64,000 nt of DNA from Aurantiacibacter gangjinensis (GTDB taxonomy: Bacteria > Pseudomonadota > Alphaproteobacteria > Sphingomonadales > Sphingomonadaceae): assembly GCF_001886695.1 (NCBI RefSeq), contig NZ_CP018097.1, positions 372,001 to 436,000 of the forward strand, written 5' to 3'. The notes beneath the pieces are model-generated. The model searched no databases and was not told where the DNA came from. It saw only the letters and a list, made by a program, of their open reading frames with translations. A program made the position numbers and the translations under genes. Below are positions 42,840-54,930 of this stretch, piece by piece; position 1 is the stretch's first letter; each line of letters begins with the position of its first letter.

Positions 42840-44453
42840 TCAGAGGCGAGCGAGAAGGGCGTCCATCGCCTCGCGCTGGTCGGCGCTGGCAAATTCGCGC
42901 ATCTCGCTGATGATCGTGCGCGCTTCGGAATTGCGCCCATTGGCGATCAGCGCATTGGCATAGTGCCAGCGAATTTGCAGGTTGCCGGGCTGTGCCTGGT
43001 AGGCATCGGTCAAATGGCGCAGACCCTCGCTGCGATTGCCGTTCTCCAGCAATGCCCAACCCAGCGTATCGTCAACGCGAGGGTCGCGCGGTGCGAGTTC
43101 ATGCGCCTGGCGCGCGAAGGTCACTGCCCTGCCTGTCTCGCCATTGCGGACCGCGGCCATGGCGGCATTGTTGAGGATGACGGCATCGTTATCGCCGCCC
43201 TGCTCGATAAGCGCTGTGTAGAGGCGCAGCGCCTCGGCATTGTCGCCCGCCATCAGCGCTTCCTGCGCAGCGCGTGCATTGGTGGCGAAGCTTTCCGGGC
43301 GCGCATCGCCCAGCCGCGCTGCGAAACGGTCTTCCTCGCCCAGCTCTTCTGCCAGATGCGATGCAAGCGCCAGCATTTGCGGCGTCGCGGTGGCGCTGTC
43401 GGCAAGCGGTGCGACCCGATCCCACGCATCACGCGTGCGGCCCTCTTCCTGCAGGATGCGCGCCAGCACGGTTGTCGCATGGACATGGCCGGGCTGCATG
43501 CCGAGGAATCGCTCGAAATGGCCCATCGCCTGCGCCGGGAAACCGCGCAGATAGGCGACTTCGCCCATCAGCAGGCGGCCCTGCGGAATCCGGCCGATCG
43601 CGCTTTCGCCGCTCTGCAACACCGCATGCGCCTCATCCAGATCGCCCTCGACGAAGGCGATCTTGGCTTCGAGCAGCAGCGCCATGGGATGGCCGGGCGC
43701 GACGGCGAAAATCGATTCCAGACGACCCTGAGCGTCTTCGAGACGACCCAGATCAGCTTCGACGGCTGCCAAAGCGAACAGCGCGCCGATGTCACTGGGA
43801 TGCGCCTCATGCGCGCGGGCGTAGAATTCCAGCGCACCCTCGTGGTCGGATCGCTGTGCGCGCAATTGCCCCGCCAGCATCAGCGCTTCGAGATTCTCGC
43901 CATCGGCTGCCAGCGCGCGGGTGGAGTAGTCCTTCGCCGCATTCACCTGCAATTGCGAGAGCGCCATCCCGCCGCGCAGCGCGAGCAGCATGGCGCTGTG
44001 CGGATAAGTCTCTAGCGCGGCATCGGCCCGGGCAAAAGCCTCCTCTGTCCGCTCCAACTCTCCGAGCGCGCGGATAGCGGCCCATTCACCCAGCGCGGCG
44101 GGCGCAGCATCGGCCTGCGAGATCGCCAGCTCGTATTCCTCGCGCAGCGAGGCGGCATGTGCGCTGAGCGCCAGCACATCGGTCGGAGCCGTGCCCTGAT
44201 CCTGCAGCATGTCGATCACACGCTGCGCGGATTCGCCATCGCCCAGCGCCAGCAGCGTGCGGACATACAAGTCGGCGGTTTCGGCAGACGGGTTCTCGCC
44301 CTGCATCGCTTCGGCCAGCGCCACGCGGGCCGTGCGATAGTCGTGCGCTTCGTAAGCTGCCGCGCCCTCGGCAGCCGGATCGCCGCCTGCAAAACCGCAG
44401 GAAACCGTTGCCAGAGCCAGAGCGGGCGCGAGAAGAATTTTGCCGATTTTCAT
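42840..44453 (-). CDS. TPR-repeat lipoprotein, PEP-CTERM-associated type
   Basis: 537 residues. Lipobox ending VSCG with C19, then about fourteen tetratricopeptide repeats (e.g. EALMLAGQLRAQRSDHEGAL, HYANALIANGRNSEA). Large TPR lipoproteins of this layout accompany PEP-CTERM/exosortase systems (PrsT-like) in sphingomonads, and a PEP-CTERM protein gene lies directly upstream on the same strand. No exosortase or polysaccharide gene is in the window, so the link rests on the neighbour only. Confidence 0.85.
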   Translation of the reverse strand: MKIGKILLAPALALATVSCGFAGGDPAAEGAAAYEAHDYRTARVALAEAMQGENPSAETADLYVRTLLALGDGESAQRVIDMLQDQGTAPTDVLALSAHAASLREEYELAISQADAAPAALGEWAAIRALGELERTEEAFARADAALETYPHSAMLLALRGGMALSQLQVNAAKDYSTRALAADGENLEALMLAGQLRAQRSDHEGALEFYARAHEAHPSDIGALFALAAVEADLGRLEDAQGRLESIFAVAPGHPMALLLEAKIAFVEGDLDEAHAVLQSGESAIGRIPQGRLLMGEVAYLRGFPAQAMGHFERFLGMQPGHVHATTVLARILQEEGRTRDAWDRVAPLADSATATPQMLALASHLAEELGEEDRFAARLGDARPESFATNARAAQEALMAGDNAEALRLYTALIEQGGDNDAVILNNAAMAAVRNGETGRAVTFARQAHELAPRDPRVDDTLGWALLENGNRSEGLRHLTDAYQAQPGNLQIRWHYANALIANGRNSEARTIISEMREFASADQREAMDALLARL

Positions 44454-44505
44454 GAGCGCGATCCTTACGGAAAAGGCTTTAAGGACGGGTTAGGATGGCA
44501 GGTAC

Positions 44506-44540
44506 GAAAAGGGCGGCCAGTCTCGCGACTGCCGCCCTTT
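44506..44540 (-). terminator. Intrinsic terminator of the PEP-CTERM gene
   Basis: AAAGGGCGGC (44508-44517) pairs with GCCGCCCTTT (44531-44540), extended inwards by AGTC-TCGC-GACT. On the minus strand it is followed by a short T-run (CCCTTTTCG). It lies between the PEP-CTERM stop at 44565 and the TPR gene start at 44453, so the two genes are probably separate transcripts unless readthrough occurs. Confidence 0.78.
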
Positions 44541-44564
44541 CGCTCGTCAGTGTGACAGTCCGCC

Positions 44565-45233
44565 TCAGGCAGCGACCTTGCGGCGGCGGCGCATGCCCCA
44601 TGCACCCAGCAGGCCGAGACCGAACAGCGCGAGGCCAGCGGGAGCCGGAACCTGCGTCGGCGCATGTGTCAGGTCGAAATTGATGTCCCAATGACGCAGC
44701 GCATTGCCGTGCGGGTCGAGGATGTTGAGCCATGATGAGCCGCCGAAATCGCGGGTGAAGTCGTTCGCGCCCGGGCCGAACTGGAACACGGTGTTTCCGG
44801 CGAACGGATCCATCGGATTGAGCGTAAAGATCTGGCCGCCGATCATGATCGTGCCCATCGCGTCGGTGAAATAGTCCTGCGTGGCCGGATCGTAGGGGCC
44901 GCCGCCCGCCTTGTAATCGAAGCCGGTACCATCGAGCGTGTCGAGCAGGCCGGACAGCGTCAGGTCGAGCGTGGCGACTTCGCCCAGCTGGTTGATCGCC
45001 GTGCCAGTAAAGGTGCCGGTGCCATTGTCGGTATCGACCGAGAACGTCGTGCCGTCCTGGAAGGCGTAGCGCTTGTTGCAGCTGTCGGAGGTGAAAGCGT
45101 TGTTGGTCCACAGCCCATGCGGGCAATTGCCGCCGGTCGCATTGGACACGTCGTAATTGATGACTTCCGCCTGAGCGGGCGCTGCGAAGGCCATGGCAAT
45201 GATGGCCGCGCCGGTTGCGAGTTTGATCTTCAT
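44565..45233 (-). CDS. PEP-CTERM sorting domain-containing exported protein
   Basis: 222 residues. Signal peptide 1-22 (AAPAQA). The C-terminus is the PEP-CTERM tripartite signal: a VPAPAG motif, a hydrophobic helix (LALFGLGLLGAWG) and a basic tail MRRRRKVAA. Such proteins are processed by exosortase and exported with exopolysaccharide. The mature part includes two likely disulfide cysteines (GGNCPHG, TSDSCNKR). The start ATG at 45233 has GGGGTATC upstream. Confidence 0.9.
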   Translation of the reverse strand: MKIKLATGAAIIAMAFAAPAQAEVINYDVSNATGGNCPHGLWTNNAFTSDSCNKRYAFQDGTTFSVDTDNGTGTFTGTAINQLGEVATLDLTLSGLLDTLDGTGFDYKAGGGPYDPATQDYFTDAMGTIMIGGQIFTLNPMDPFAGNTVFQFGPGANDFTRDFGGSSWLNILDPHGNALRHWDINFDLTHAPTQVPAPAGLALFGLGLLGAWGMRRRRKVAA

Positions 45234-45434
45234 CACGATACCCCGTTCGATAAATCCCTGTTGCGTTGACGATGCAGCAACCATGCGACGCGCGTCATCG
45301 CCATCGATTCGCTGTGGCTGTCTCGCATTGGGTCACTTCCTGCTGGCCGGCAGGAAAGCGTAATAGGCGGTGGAAAAGCGGCGCAGGCAAGCGCTCCAGC
45401 CTTTCTGAACGGGGCGGCAATGCCTATATCGTGA

Positions 45435-47960
<2,526 letters not shown>

Positions 47961-47968
47961 CGTCTAGC

Positions 47969-49348
47969 TCAGCACTCGATTACGTTGACGGCCAGCCCAC
48001 CCTGGCTCGTCTCCTTGTATTTGCTGCTCATGTCGAGGCCGGTCTGGCGCATCGTCTCGATCACCTGATCGAGCGACACGCAGGGCTGGTCTGCGGCCAC
48101 CAGCGCCAGCCGCGCTGCGTTTACCGCCTTGACTGCGCCGACCGCATTGCGCTCGATGCAGGGGATTTGCACTAGCCCGCCGACAGGATCGCAGGTCAGG
48201 CCGAGATTGTGCTCCATGCCGATCTCGGCGGCATGCTCGATCTGCTGCGGCGTGCCGCCCCATGCCGCCGCGAGGCCTGCCGCCGCCATGGAGCAGGCGA
48301 CGCCCACTTCGCCTTGGCAGCCCATTTCCGCCCCGGAAATGCTGGCGCGCTGCTTGTACAGCATGCCGATACCTGCCGCCGTCAGGAGGAAACGGCGCAC
48401 CCGCACGCGGTCGCAGCCATCCTCGGTTTCACAATAATGATGCAGCACGGCGGGGATGATTCCCGCCGCGCCATTGGTGGGCGCGGTGACGACGCGGCCC
48501 CCGGCGGCATTCTCCTCGTTCACTGCCATGGCGTAGACATTGAGCCAGTCGAAAATGCGTTCGCTCTCATTCGCGCCTTCGGTCGTCTGCAATCGCTCGA
48601 ACAATTGGGGGGCGCGGCGTTTGACGTTGAGGCCGCCGGGCAGCTGGCCGGGGCTGGTCAGCCCGCGGTGGATACAGGCGCGCATCACATCCCAGATCGC
48701 ATCGACGGCTGCCAGCGTCTCTTCGCGCGGGCGGATGCAATCCTCGTTCGCCAGCACGATCTCGTCGACGTTCAGGCCCTGCGCCTGGCAGTGTTCCAGC
48801 AAATCGCAGGCCGAACCGAATGCGAATTGCGGCGTCGGCCCCACATTGATGAGGTCATTCTCCGCCTTGTTGGTCAGTTGCCTCTCGCTGGCGATGAAGC
48901 CGCCGCCAACGGAATAGTAGGTGACATCCAGCAGGATCTTCCCAGCACCATCGAAGAAGCTCACGCACATCTCGTTTGGATGCAGTTCGGGGAAGATGTC
49001 GCCGCGCAGGTCGATATCTCTGGCAGGATCGAACGCGATTTCACGCTCTCCGCCGAGCAGCAGGGTCTTGCGCGCTTTCACGGCCGCAACGACGGCGTCT
49101 GCCTCGTCCGGGTCGATTGCGTCCGGCACCTTGCCGCTGAGGCCGAGGATGCTCGCCTTGTCCGCGCCGTGGCCGATGCCGGTCAGCGCCAGCGATCCGC
49201 GCAATGAAACATGGGCGCGTGCCACTTTCTCTAGCAGCCCTTCGCCCCGCGCGTCCTCGACTGCACGCAAGGCAATCCGCATCGGCCCGACCGTATGCGA
49301 GCTGGACGGACCGATGCCGACTTTGAAGATATCCAGAACCGAAAGCAC
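47969..49348 (-). CDS. sdaA: L-serine ammonia-lyase (iron-sulfur)
   Basis: Deaminates L-serine to pyruvate and ammonia using a 4Fe-4S cluster. 459 residues with the usual two-domain layout: [19 protein letters not shown] (N-terminal), [20 protein letters not shown], and [20 protein letters not shown]; the three cluster cysteines lie in the last two segments. The start is a GTG at 49348. It is convergent with gyrB (8 bases between stops) and divergent from the AI-2E transporter gene. Confidence 0.95.
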   Translation of the reverse strand: MLSVLDIFKVGIGPSSSHTVGPMRIALRAVEDARGEGLLEKVARAHVSLRGSLALTGIGHGADKASILGLSGKVPDAIDPDEADAVVAAVKARKTLLLGGEREIAFDPARDIDLRGDIFPELHPNEMCVSFFDGAGKILLDVTYYSVGGGFIASERQLTNKAENDLINVGPTPQFAFGSACDLLEHCQAQGLNVDEIVLANEDCIRPREETLAAVDAIWDVMRACIHRGLTSPGQLPGGLNVKRRAPQLFERLQTTEGANESERIFDWLNVYAMAVNEENAAGGRVVTAPTNGAAGIIPAVLHHYCETEDGCDRVRVRRFLLTAAGIGMLYKQRASISGAEMGCQGEVGVACSMAAAGLAAAWGGTPQQIEHAAEIGMEHNLGLTCDPVGGLVQIPCIERNAVGAVKAVNAARLALVAADQPCVSLDQVIETMRQTGLDMSSKYKETSQGGLAVNVIEC

Positions 49349-49501
49349 GCGCGTATTGCCTCATCCCCGGGTCGCGGCAGGATGGCCCCGACCAATCGTT
49401 TCGGCTGTTACTATTTCCGTGACCGCCTGTCACCGACCATTGCAGCGCCTTCGCTTTCACCGCATGAAGATGCGGTCACAAATGGGGGAGGACCGAACAT
49501 A

Positions 49502-50599
49502 ATGCAGGATGCGCAGGCGAAGGGTCTGGAGAATGCAGGCTTCCTGCTCTTTATCGCGCTGGTCACGCTGGCGCTCTTGTTCGTCGTGTGGCCGTTCGCT
49601 GCGCCGCTGCTCTGGGCGACGCTGGCGGCGATCATGTTCCAGCCGCTCTACCGCAAGGTCCTCGGCTGGCGGAAAGGCCGTGAAAGCCAGGCAGCCGGGT
49701 TGGCGCTGCTGGTTATCACCATCGCCGTCATCATTCCCGCTTTCATTCTGGGCAGCATCGTCGTCGGCGAGGCGGTGGGCGTGTTGACCGCGTTCCGCGA
49801 GGGCGCAATCGACGTGTCGACCTGGCCCGAAGCGGTGCTGGCCGCCCTGCCCGAAACGCTGCGAGCCCCGCTGGCGGATGCCGGATGGAACGATCTGCCC
49901 ACCGTTAGAGAACGAGCGCAGGATTTCGTCGAGCAGAGCCTCGGCCTGATCGCGCAGCAGGCTGTGGCCATCGGCGGCAGTGTATTCGGCTTCGTGCTGG
50001 CACTGGGCGTGGGACTGTATGTGCTGTTCTTCCTGCTGCGCGACGGCAGCCGTATCGGCCCGCAAATCCTCGCCGCGCTTCCCATGCCGCACGATATCGC
50101 CGTGCGGATGGGCGACAAGTTCCTCGCCATCGTGCGCGCGACGATCAAGGGCTCCATCGTGGTGGGCCTTGTGCAAGGCGCGCTCGGCACGCTTACCTTC
50201 TTCATCGTCGGCGTGCCGTCCGCCATCCTGTTCGGGCTGCTGATGGCGATCTTCTCGCTACTACCCGCGCTCGGTCCTGCCATCGTGTGGGGACCGGTGG
50301 CGATATACCTGCTGGCGACAGGCGAAATCTGGCAGGGTGTGGTGGTGATCGCATCGGGCGTGGCGGTGATCGGCATGGCGGACAATGTGCTGCGCCCGAT
50401 ACTGGTGGGCCGCGATACCGGCATTCCCGACTGGGTCATCCTCGTCACGACGCTGGGCGGCATTGCGCTGCTGGGCCTGTCGGGCATTGTCATTGGCCCA
50501 CTTGTGGCAGGGCTTTTCCTCGCCGCATGGTCCATACTCGCGGAACAACGCGGAGTCGTGCTGGAGGAAGAGCATGCGGACATCGAAGAAACGGCATAA
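49502..50599 (+). CDS. AI-2E family transporter (PerM/TqsA-like)
   Basis: 365 residues with about eight hydrophobic segments; FALLFVVWPFAAPLLWA-type start, LGVGLYVLFFLLRDG, VRATIKGSIVVGLVQGALGT and the C-terminal GLVIGPLVAG-like IVIGPLVAGLFLA mark the family. Members were named for autoinducer-2 export but many move other small solutes. GGGGGAGGACC before the ATG at 49502 is a strong ribosome site. It overlaps the next gene by 26 bases. Confidence 0.9.
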   Translation: MQDAQAKGLENAGFLLFIALVTLALLFVVWPFAAPLLWATLAAIMFQPLYRKVLGWRKGRESQAAGLALLVITIAVIIPAFILGSIVVGEAVGVLTAFREGAIDVSTWPEAVLAALPETLRAPLADAGWNDLPTVRERAQDFVEQSLGLIAQQAVAIGGSVFGFVLALGVGLYVLFFLLRDGSRIGPQILAALPMPHDIAVRMGDKFLAIVRATIKGSIVVGLVQGALGTLTFFIVGVPSAILFGLLMAIFSLLPALGPAIVWGPVAIYLLATGEIWQGVVVIASGVAVIGMADNVLRPILVGRDTGIPDWVILVTTLGGIALLGLSGIVIGPLVAGLFLAAWSILAEQRGVVLEEEHADIEETA

Positions 50600-51257
50600 T
50601 ACGGCGCTGGCGTTTGCCGCAGCACTGACGAGTGTTCCAAGCGCACTTGCCGCGCAGGAGACGCTGGACGAGACGATGTGCCGCAATGGCGCGTTCTCCG
50701 GCGACGGCGACATCCAGCGCGGACGCATCGTGGGCGATGGACGGGCCTATCTTCTGGATGACATGGATGGCTGCCCCGAAATTGCGGAATGCCGGCAGCT
50801 TGGCAGCCCCTATCTGGTCACTGGCAACGAGGTGCTCGTCAGCAAGATCCGCATGGATTTCGCCTGCGTATACTACAAGGCAGAAGTCGGAGGCAGTGCG
50901 GGCTATGTCCCGGTCGAGCGGATCGAGATGATCGCGACGGATCTCCTGCCCGCAGCGACAGACTGGACCGGCTTGTGGGACGACGGCGCTTCCGCCGACA
51001 TCACGATCAGGCTTGGCGATGACGGACCCTATGCCACGGGCAATGCCGTATGGCCTGGCCGGAATGCCGACTCCCAATACGGCCCCAATATTGGAGAGCT
51101 GGACGGGCGGCTCACGATCCTCGGTCGCCGCGCGCGCTATGATGATGGCTATTGCCGGGTCGACATAACCCTGTTGGGGGACATCCTGGTCGCGCATGAC
51201 AATATGCGCTGCGGCGGCATGAATGTGACATTCCGGGGCGTTTACAGGCGGCGCTGA
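50574..51257 (+). CDS. Secreted hypothetical protein, 227 residues
   Basis: Signal peptide (1-28, cleavage after ALA). The mature part has six cysteines (TMCRNG, DGCPEIAECR, DFACVYY, DGYCRVD, NMRCGG) and an SH3-like strand region with AGYVPVERIEM. The start is set by GGAGGAAG just before the ATG at 50574, inside the end of the transporter gene. No family is recognised. The cysteine-rich mature domain suggests envelope localisation. Confidence 0.7.
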   Translation: MRTSKKRHNTALAFAAALTSVPSALAAQETLDETMCRNGAFSGDGDIQRGRIVGDGRAYLLDDMDGCPEIAECRQLGSPYLVTGNEVLVSKIRMDFACVYYKAEVGGSAGYVPVERIEMIATDLLPAATDWTGLWDDGASADITIRLGDDGPYATGNAVWPGRNADSQYGPNIGELDGRLTILGRRARYDDGYCRVDITLLGDILVAHDNMRCGGMNVTFRGVYRRR

Positions 51258-51297
51258 CAGGGGGCCGGCCTTGCAATCGGCAGCCCCTGTACCCGAT

Positions 51298-52032
51298 ATG
51301 ATAGGCATGAACGGCTTTCGCGCAGCACCGGGATCATCACAGGAACAATTCGGCAGGCTGCTACTAGCCGCCTTGTTGATCCTGTTCCTACCCGCGCTGC
51401 CTTTCGGCTATGTCCTGATCTACCCCTTTCACATCCTCACCACGTGGTTCCACGAGATGGGCCATGGGCTGACCGCGCTTGCTCTTGGGCATGGATTTAA
51501 AGAACTCGTCATCCTGCCCGACGGATCGGGCTGGGCATCCTCGCGGCTGGCAGTGGATACGTCCGGCTTGTCGCACGCGCTCATCGCCATGGGCGGACCG
51601 CTGGGGCCGAGCGCGGTCGGGGCTCTGCTGATCCTCGCCAGCGCCGCGCGCAAATACTGGCGACCTACGCTGTTCGTGCTCGCCGCCGTCATTGCGGTCT
51701 CGACCCTGATCTGGGTGCGCAGCCTGACCGGATGGATCGTGCTTCCCGCGCTGGCCGCGGGCATAGCGCTCATCGCGTGGCGCAGCCGTGACAGCGTGCA
51801 GCTTTTCACGCTGCAATTCCTCGGCGTGCTCGCCGCCCTCTCCATGTTCCGCGACTGGGATTACCTGTTCAGCGAGAGCGCCGTAATCGGCGGCAATGTC
51901 ATACTGTCGGACACCGGCGCGATGGAAGCGCATCTGTGGCTGCCGCATTGGGTATGGGCGAGCATCATCATCGGCCTGTCGGGCTGGATGATCGGCGCGA
52001 GTCTGAAATACGCGCTGTCGCGCTGCTTTTAG
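51298..52032 (+). CDS. M50-like membrane zinc metallopeptidase
   Basis: 244 residues with about six hydrophobic segments and the HExxH motif H52-E53-M-G-H56 (FHEMGHGL) in the first membrane part, typical of M50/DUF-M50 peptidases. The second conserved element (NPDG) is not obvious; MGGPLGPSAVGALLI is the conserved glycine-rich segment seen in this subgroup. It ends 4 bases into the convergent MFS gene. The start is uncertain (51298 or 51307, both ATG). Confidence 0.85.
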   Translation: MIGMNGFRAAPGSSQEQFGRLLLAALLILFLPALPFGYVLIYPFHILTTWFHEMGHGLTALALGHGFKELVILPDGSGWASSRLAVDTSGLSHALIAMGGPLGPSAVGALLILASAARKYWRPTLFVLAAVIAVSTLIWVRSLTGWIVLPALAAGIALIAWRSRDSVQLFTLQFLGVLAALSMFRDWDYLFSESAVIGGNVILSDTGAMEAHLWLPHWVWASIIIGLSGWMIGASLKYALSRCF

Positions 52033-53471
52033 CGGTCGCCCTCGCGCACTTCGCTTTCATCCACCAGAAACCACACGCAGGCCGCCGCTCCAAAGGCAAG
52101 GGCGCTGCAAACCCATGCCGTTTGCGAGAACCCACTCACCAGCGTTTGCGGGTCGGCCTCTCCGCCCGTCAGCACGAAGCCGAGCAGCGCGGTAGCGATC
52201 AGGCCGGCTGTGCGAGAAATGGCATTGTTTACACCCGAGGCGATGCCGGTGAAGCGGTCGGCCACGGCATTGATCACCGCCGTGGTCAGCGGCGCGACGC
52301 TGGTCGCCATGCCCAGCGCCATTACGATGAGGCCGGGCAATATGCCGGTCCAATAGCTCGCTTCCGGCCCGTTCATGATTGCCATCAGCGCAAAGCCCGC
52401 GCCCACCAGCACCGGCCCGATGGTGAGCGTCCGCCTGATCCCGAGCTTGGTCGCCAGCCCGCCGACGCGGCGCGACAGCAGGCCCATGATGAGCGGAAAG
52501 GGCAGCATCGCCGCCCCCGCGCCGGTCGCGCTGTAGCCATAGGCATTGATCAGCATCAGCGGCAGCAGCACCAGCAGCGCGCCCAGCGCGGCGTAAAGAA
52601 GCAGCGTCAGCAGCGAAATGCCGGTGAAGGAGCGCGAGCCGAAAATGCCGAGCGGCAGCATCGCCTTCTGCCCCTTTTTGTGCTCGACGACGACGAAGCC
52701 CGCCAACGCAGCGAGGCCCAGGCCCAGTGCACCCAGATTGGCAGCGGCAAACCCGCTCTCCGGCAAAGCGACGAGGCCATAGACCGCCGCGCCCAGTCCC
52801 AGCGTCACGAGCACCGCGCCCGGTATATCGAGAGGTGCGCAATCCTCTTCATCCTCGCGGCTTTCTGCTATGGAGCGGTAGCCGAAAGCAAGCGCCGCTG
52901 CGGCCAGCGGCAGGACAATGGCAAACGCCCAGCGCCAGTTCTGCCAGTCCACCACCACGCCGCCCGCCAGCGGGGCGACCGCACCGGCGATCGCGCCTGC
53001 CGCAGCCCATGAGCCCACCGCCTTGCCGCGCTCCTCGCCGGAAAAGGCATCAGCAAGGATGGCGAGGCTGTTTGGTGCGATCAGCGCTGCGCCCAAACCC
53101 TGTACCGCGCGGGCTGCCAGCAGCCATTCCAGCCCCGGCGCGAACACACAGGCCACTGTCGCAGCGGCATACAGCCAAAGCCCCAGCATAAAGAACCGCT
53201 TGCGCCCATAGCGATCGCCCAGCGCACTGCCGACCAGCACGAGCGCCGACAGCGGGAGCAGGTAGGAATTTACGATCCATTGCAGGCCCGCAGCGTCGGT
53301 GCCGAGATCGGTCTGCATCTGCGGCAGGGCGACATTGACGATGGCACCCATCACGAAGGCGAGGCTGGAGCCGAGAACCGTCGCGATCAGGGTGCCGGTT
53401 TGCGACGGACAGGTGCCGCTGCCCTGCCGCCCCTGTGTTTCGTCGCATGGCGGCGCAACGGCGATGGCCAT
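52029..53471 (-). CDS. MFS transporter, DHA2 (EmrB/QacA) type
   Basis: 480 residues and 14 hydrophobic segments. MFS markers are LGSALGDRYGRKRFFMLGLW (motif A) and AVQGLGAALIAPNSLAIL; VNVALPQMQTDLG is the DHA2 N-terminal pattern. It probably exports drugs or other small toxic compounds by proton antiport. It is followed by the DUF1295 gene upstream on the same strand, 3 bases away, so the two are likely one operon. Confidence 0.9.
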   Translation of the reverse strand: MAIAVAPPCDETQGRQGSGTCPSQTGTLIATVLGSSLAFVMGAIVNVALPQMQTDLGTDAAGLQWIVNSYLLPLSALVLVGSALGDRYGRKRFFMLGLWLYAAATVACVFAPGLEWLLAARAVQGLGAALIAPNSLAILADAFSGEERGKAVGSWAAAGAIAGAVAPLAGGVVVDWQNWRWAFAIVLPLAAAALAFGYRSIAESREDEEDCAPLDIPGAVLVTLGLGAAVYGLVALPESGFAAANLGALGLGLAALAGFVVVEHKKGQKAMLPLGIFGSRSFTGISLLTLLLYAALGALLVLLPLMLINAYGYSATGAGAAMLPFPLIMGLLSRRVGGLATKLGIRRTLTIGPVLVGAGFALMAIMNGPEASYWTGILPGLIVMALGMATSVAPLTTAVINAVADRFTGIASGVNNAISRTAGLIATALLGFVLTGGEADPQTLVSGFSQTAWVCSALAFGAAACVWFLVDESEVREGDR

Positions 53472-53474
53472 GGC

Positions 53475-54278
53475 TCAGCCCTCCTTCTCGCTTGGCGGCA
53501 TGGGGATGAAGGCCGATGTCCGTGCCTTGTAGCGCTCATATTCATCGCCGTAGCGTTCGCTCATGCCCTCCTCGGTCAGCGCCGCGCCCGACCATTTGAC
53601 GAGCGTGAAGGTCAGGAAAATCGGGCCGATTATAGTCCAGATCACGACGCCGGTGTCGACACTCATCGCGACCAGCCAGATGCCCCACCACGCGCAGGCA
53701 TCGCCGAAATAGTTAGGGTGGCGGGTATAGCGCCACAGCCCGCTATCCAGTACTTCGCCTTCGGGGCGATCGCTCGCCTTAAAGCGCGCCAACTGCCAGT
53801 CGCCGACCCATTCGAAGAAGATACCGGTGAGGTAGAGCGCCAACCCCAAATAGCTGAGCCACGACAGGGTGTCTGTCGGCCCCGCTGCAAGGATACCGAC
53901 CTGCGCCGGGCTGCACACGGCAAACAGCAGTACGCTTTGCAACAGCCATACTTTCCAGAGCGCGGTACGGTCCCAGTGCCCCTTCTCGCGCGCATCGGCG
54001 AGCATGTCCTTATAACGCTCGTCCTCGCCATTGCGCAGGAAACGGCGCAGCAGGTGAATGCCCAGCCGCACGCCCCAGGCCACGACCATGACCAGCAGGA
54101 GCGTCGCCAAGGTACCGCGCTGATCCAGTTGCCACCAGCTCAGCGTAGCCAGCACGGCCATGCCGAAGCCCCATACGCTGTCGACAAAGCTGACCTTGCG
54201 GATCGCCAGCGATATGAGCCAGAAGCCGAGAGCCGCCGCCAGCCAGATGGCGGCATTCAGGCCCAGCGCTTCGATCAC
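53475..54278 (-). CDS. DUF1295 (steroid 5-alpha-reductase-like) membrane protein
   Basis: 267 residues with about six hydrophobic segments and the DUF1295 core: FVDSVWGFGMAVLA, GLWRYTRHPNYFGDACAWWG, and the C-terminal GMSERYGDEYERYKARTS. The RHPNYFG motif is shared with isoprenylcysteine methyltransferases and sterol reductases, so a small membrane-bound methyl- or reductase activity is plausible. It overlaps the stop of the acyltransferase gene by 4 bases. Confidence 0.88.
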   Translation of the reverse strand: MIEALGLNAAIWLAAALGFWLISLAIRKVSFVDSVWGFGMAVLATLSWWQLDQRGTLATLLLVMVVAWGVRLGIHLLRRFLRNGEDERYKDMLADAREKGHWDRTALWKVWLLQSVLLFAVCSPAQVGILAAGPTDTLSWLSYLGLALYLTGIFFEWVGDWQLARFKASDRPEGEVLDSGLWRYTRHPNYFGDACAWWGIWLVAMSVDTGVVIWTIIGPIFLTFTLVKWSGAALTEEGMSERYGDEYERYKARTSAFIPMPPSEKEG

Positions 54279-54841
54279 TCTACAGACTCTCTCTGTCGGC
54301 CCGGACTGTCCAATTCGCCGCGCGCTTGCGCCGCCAGCGTGTCAAAACGCGGGCAGTGCGGCATTTGCGTTTTGTAGAATGCCGCGATCTCTTCGAGGTC
54401 GGCGTGAAAATCGCCGGTCGGCATCACCGGATCGCCCACCACGCCCACGCCCGTTTCGATATCGAAGCTGACCGGCACGATCGGCACCTGCGCGGCCATG
54501 GCCATGTGGTAGAAACCGCTGCGCCAGCGCCCGTCGCTTTCTCGGCTGCCTTCGGGAGCGATGACCAGCGCCAGCTCGTCCGCCTGCGCAAAAGCGTCGG
54601 CCACCGCCTGCACGTAGCCACCCTTGCGCGAGCGATCAACCGGCGTTCCGCCCATATCCTTCATGAAGCGCGTCATCGGCCATTTGAAGAGCGTGTGCTT
54701 GCCCAGGAAGCTGGGCTTCACACCCATGTCTCGAACGGCTCCGGCGAAATAGATGAAATCCCAATTCGACGTGTGCGGTGCGCCCAAGAAGATGAATTTG
54801 GGAATATCAGGCGGGCTGCGGCGGACGGAAAAGCCTTTCAT
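54275..54841 (-). CDS. 1-acyl-sn-glycerol-3-phosphate acyltransferase-like protein
   Basis: 188 residues from the first usable ATG. Motif I of the PlsC family is APHTSNWDFIYF (H-x4-D), motif III is APEGSRESDGRWRSG, and VPIVPVSFDIETG follows. It adds an acyl chain to a lysophospholipid or similar acceptor. The 19 codons before 54841 are open and look family-like (KPTLLSRFVWRALIWLYR), but they begin at an ATA (54896-54898) with no ATG, GTG or TTG, so the natural start may have been lost or be non-standard. Confidence 0.85.
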   Translation of the reverse strand: MKGFSVRRSPPDIPKFIFLGAPHTSNWDFIYFAGAVRDMGVKPSFLGKHTLFKWPMTRFMKDMGGTPVDRSRKGGYVQAVADAFAQADELALVIAPEGSRESDGRWRSGFYHMAMAAQVPIVPVSFDIETGVGVVGDPVMPTGDFHADLEEIAAFYKTQMPHCPRFDTLAAQARGELDSPGRQRESVE

Positions 54842-54930
54842 CCGGTAAAGCCATATCAGCGCGCGCCATACAAAGCGGGAGAGAAGGGTCGGTTTTATCT
54901 TATGTCCCCGTTGCGATAAGTGACCCTGCC

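Noticed and set aside
42697-42840. GGGGGTGACCCC and other small hairpins before the peptide terminator
   Set aside because: They are weak compared with the 14-base-pair terminator and have no clear role.
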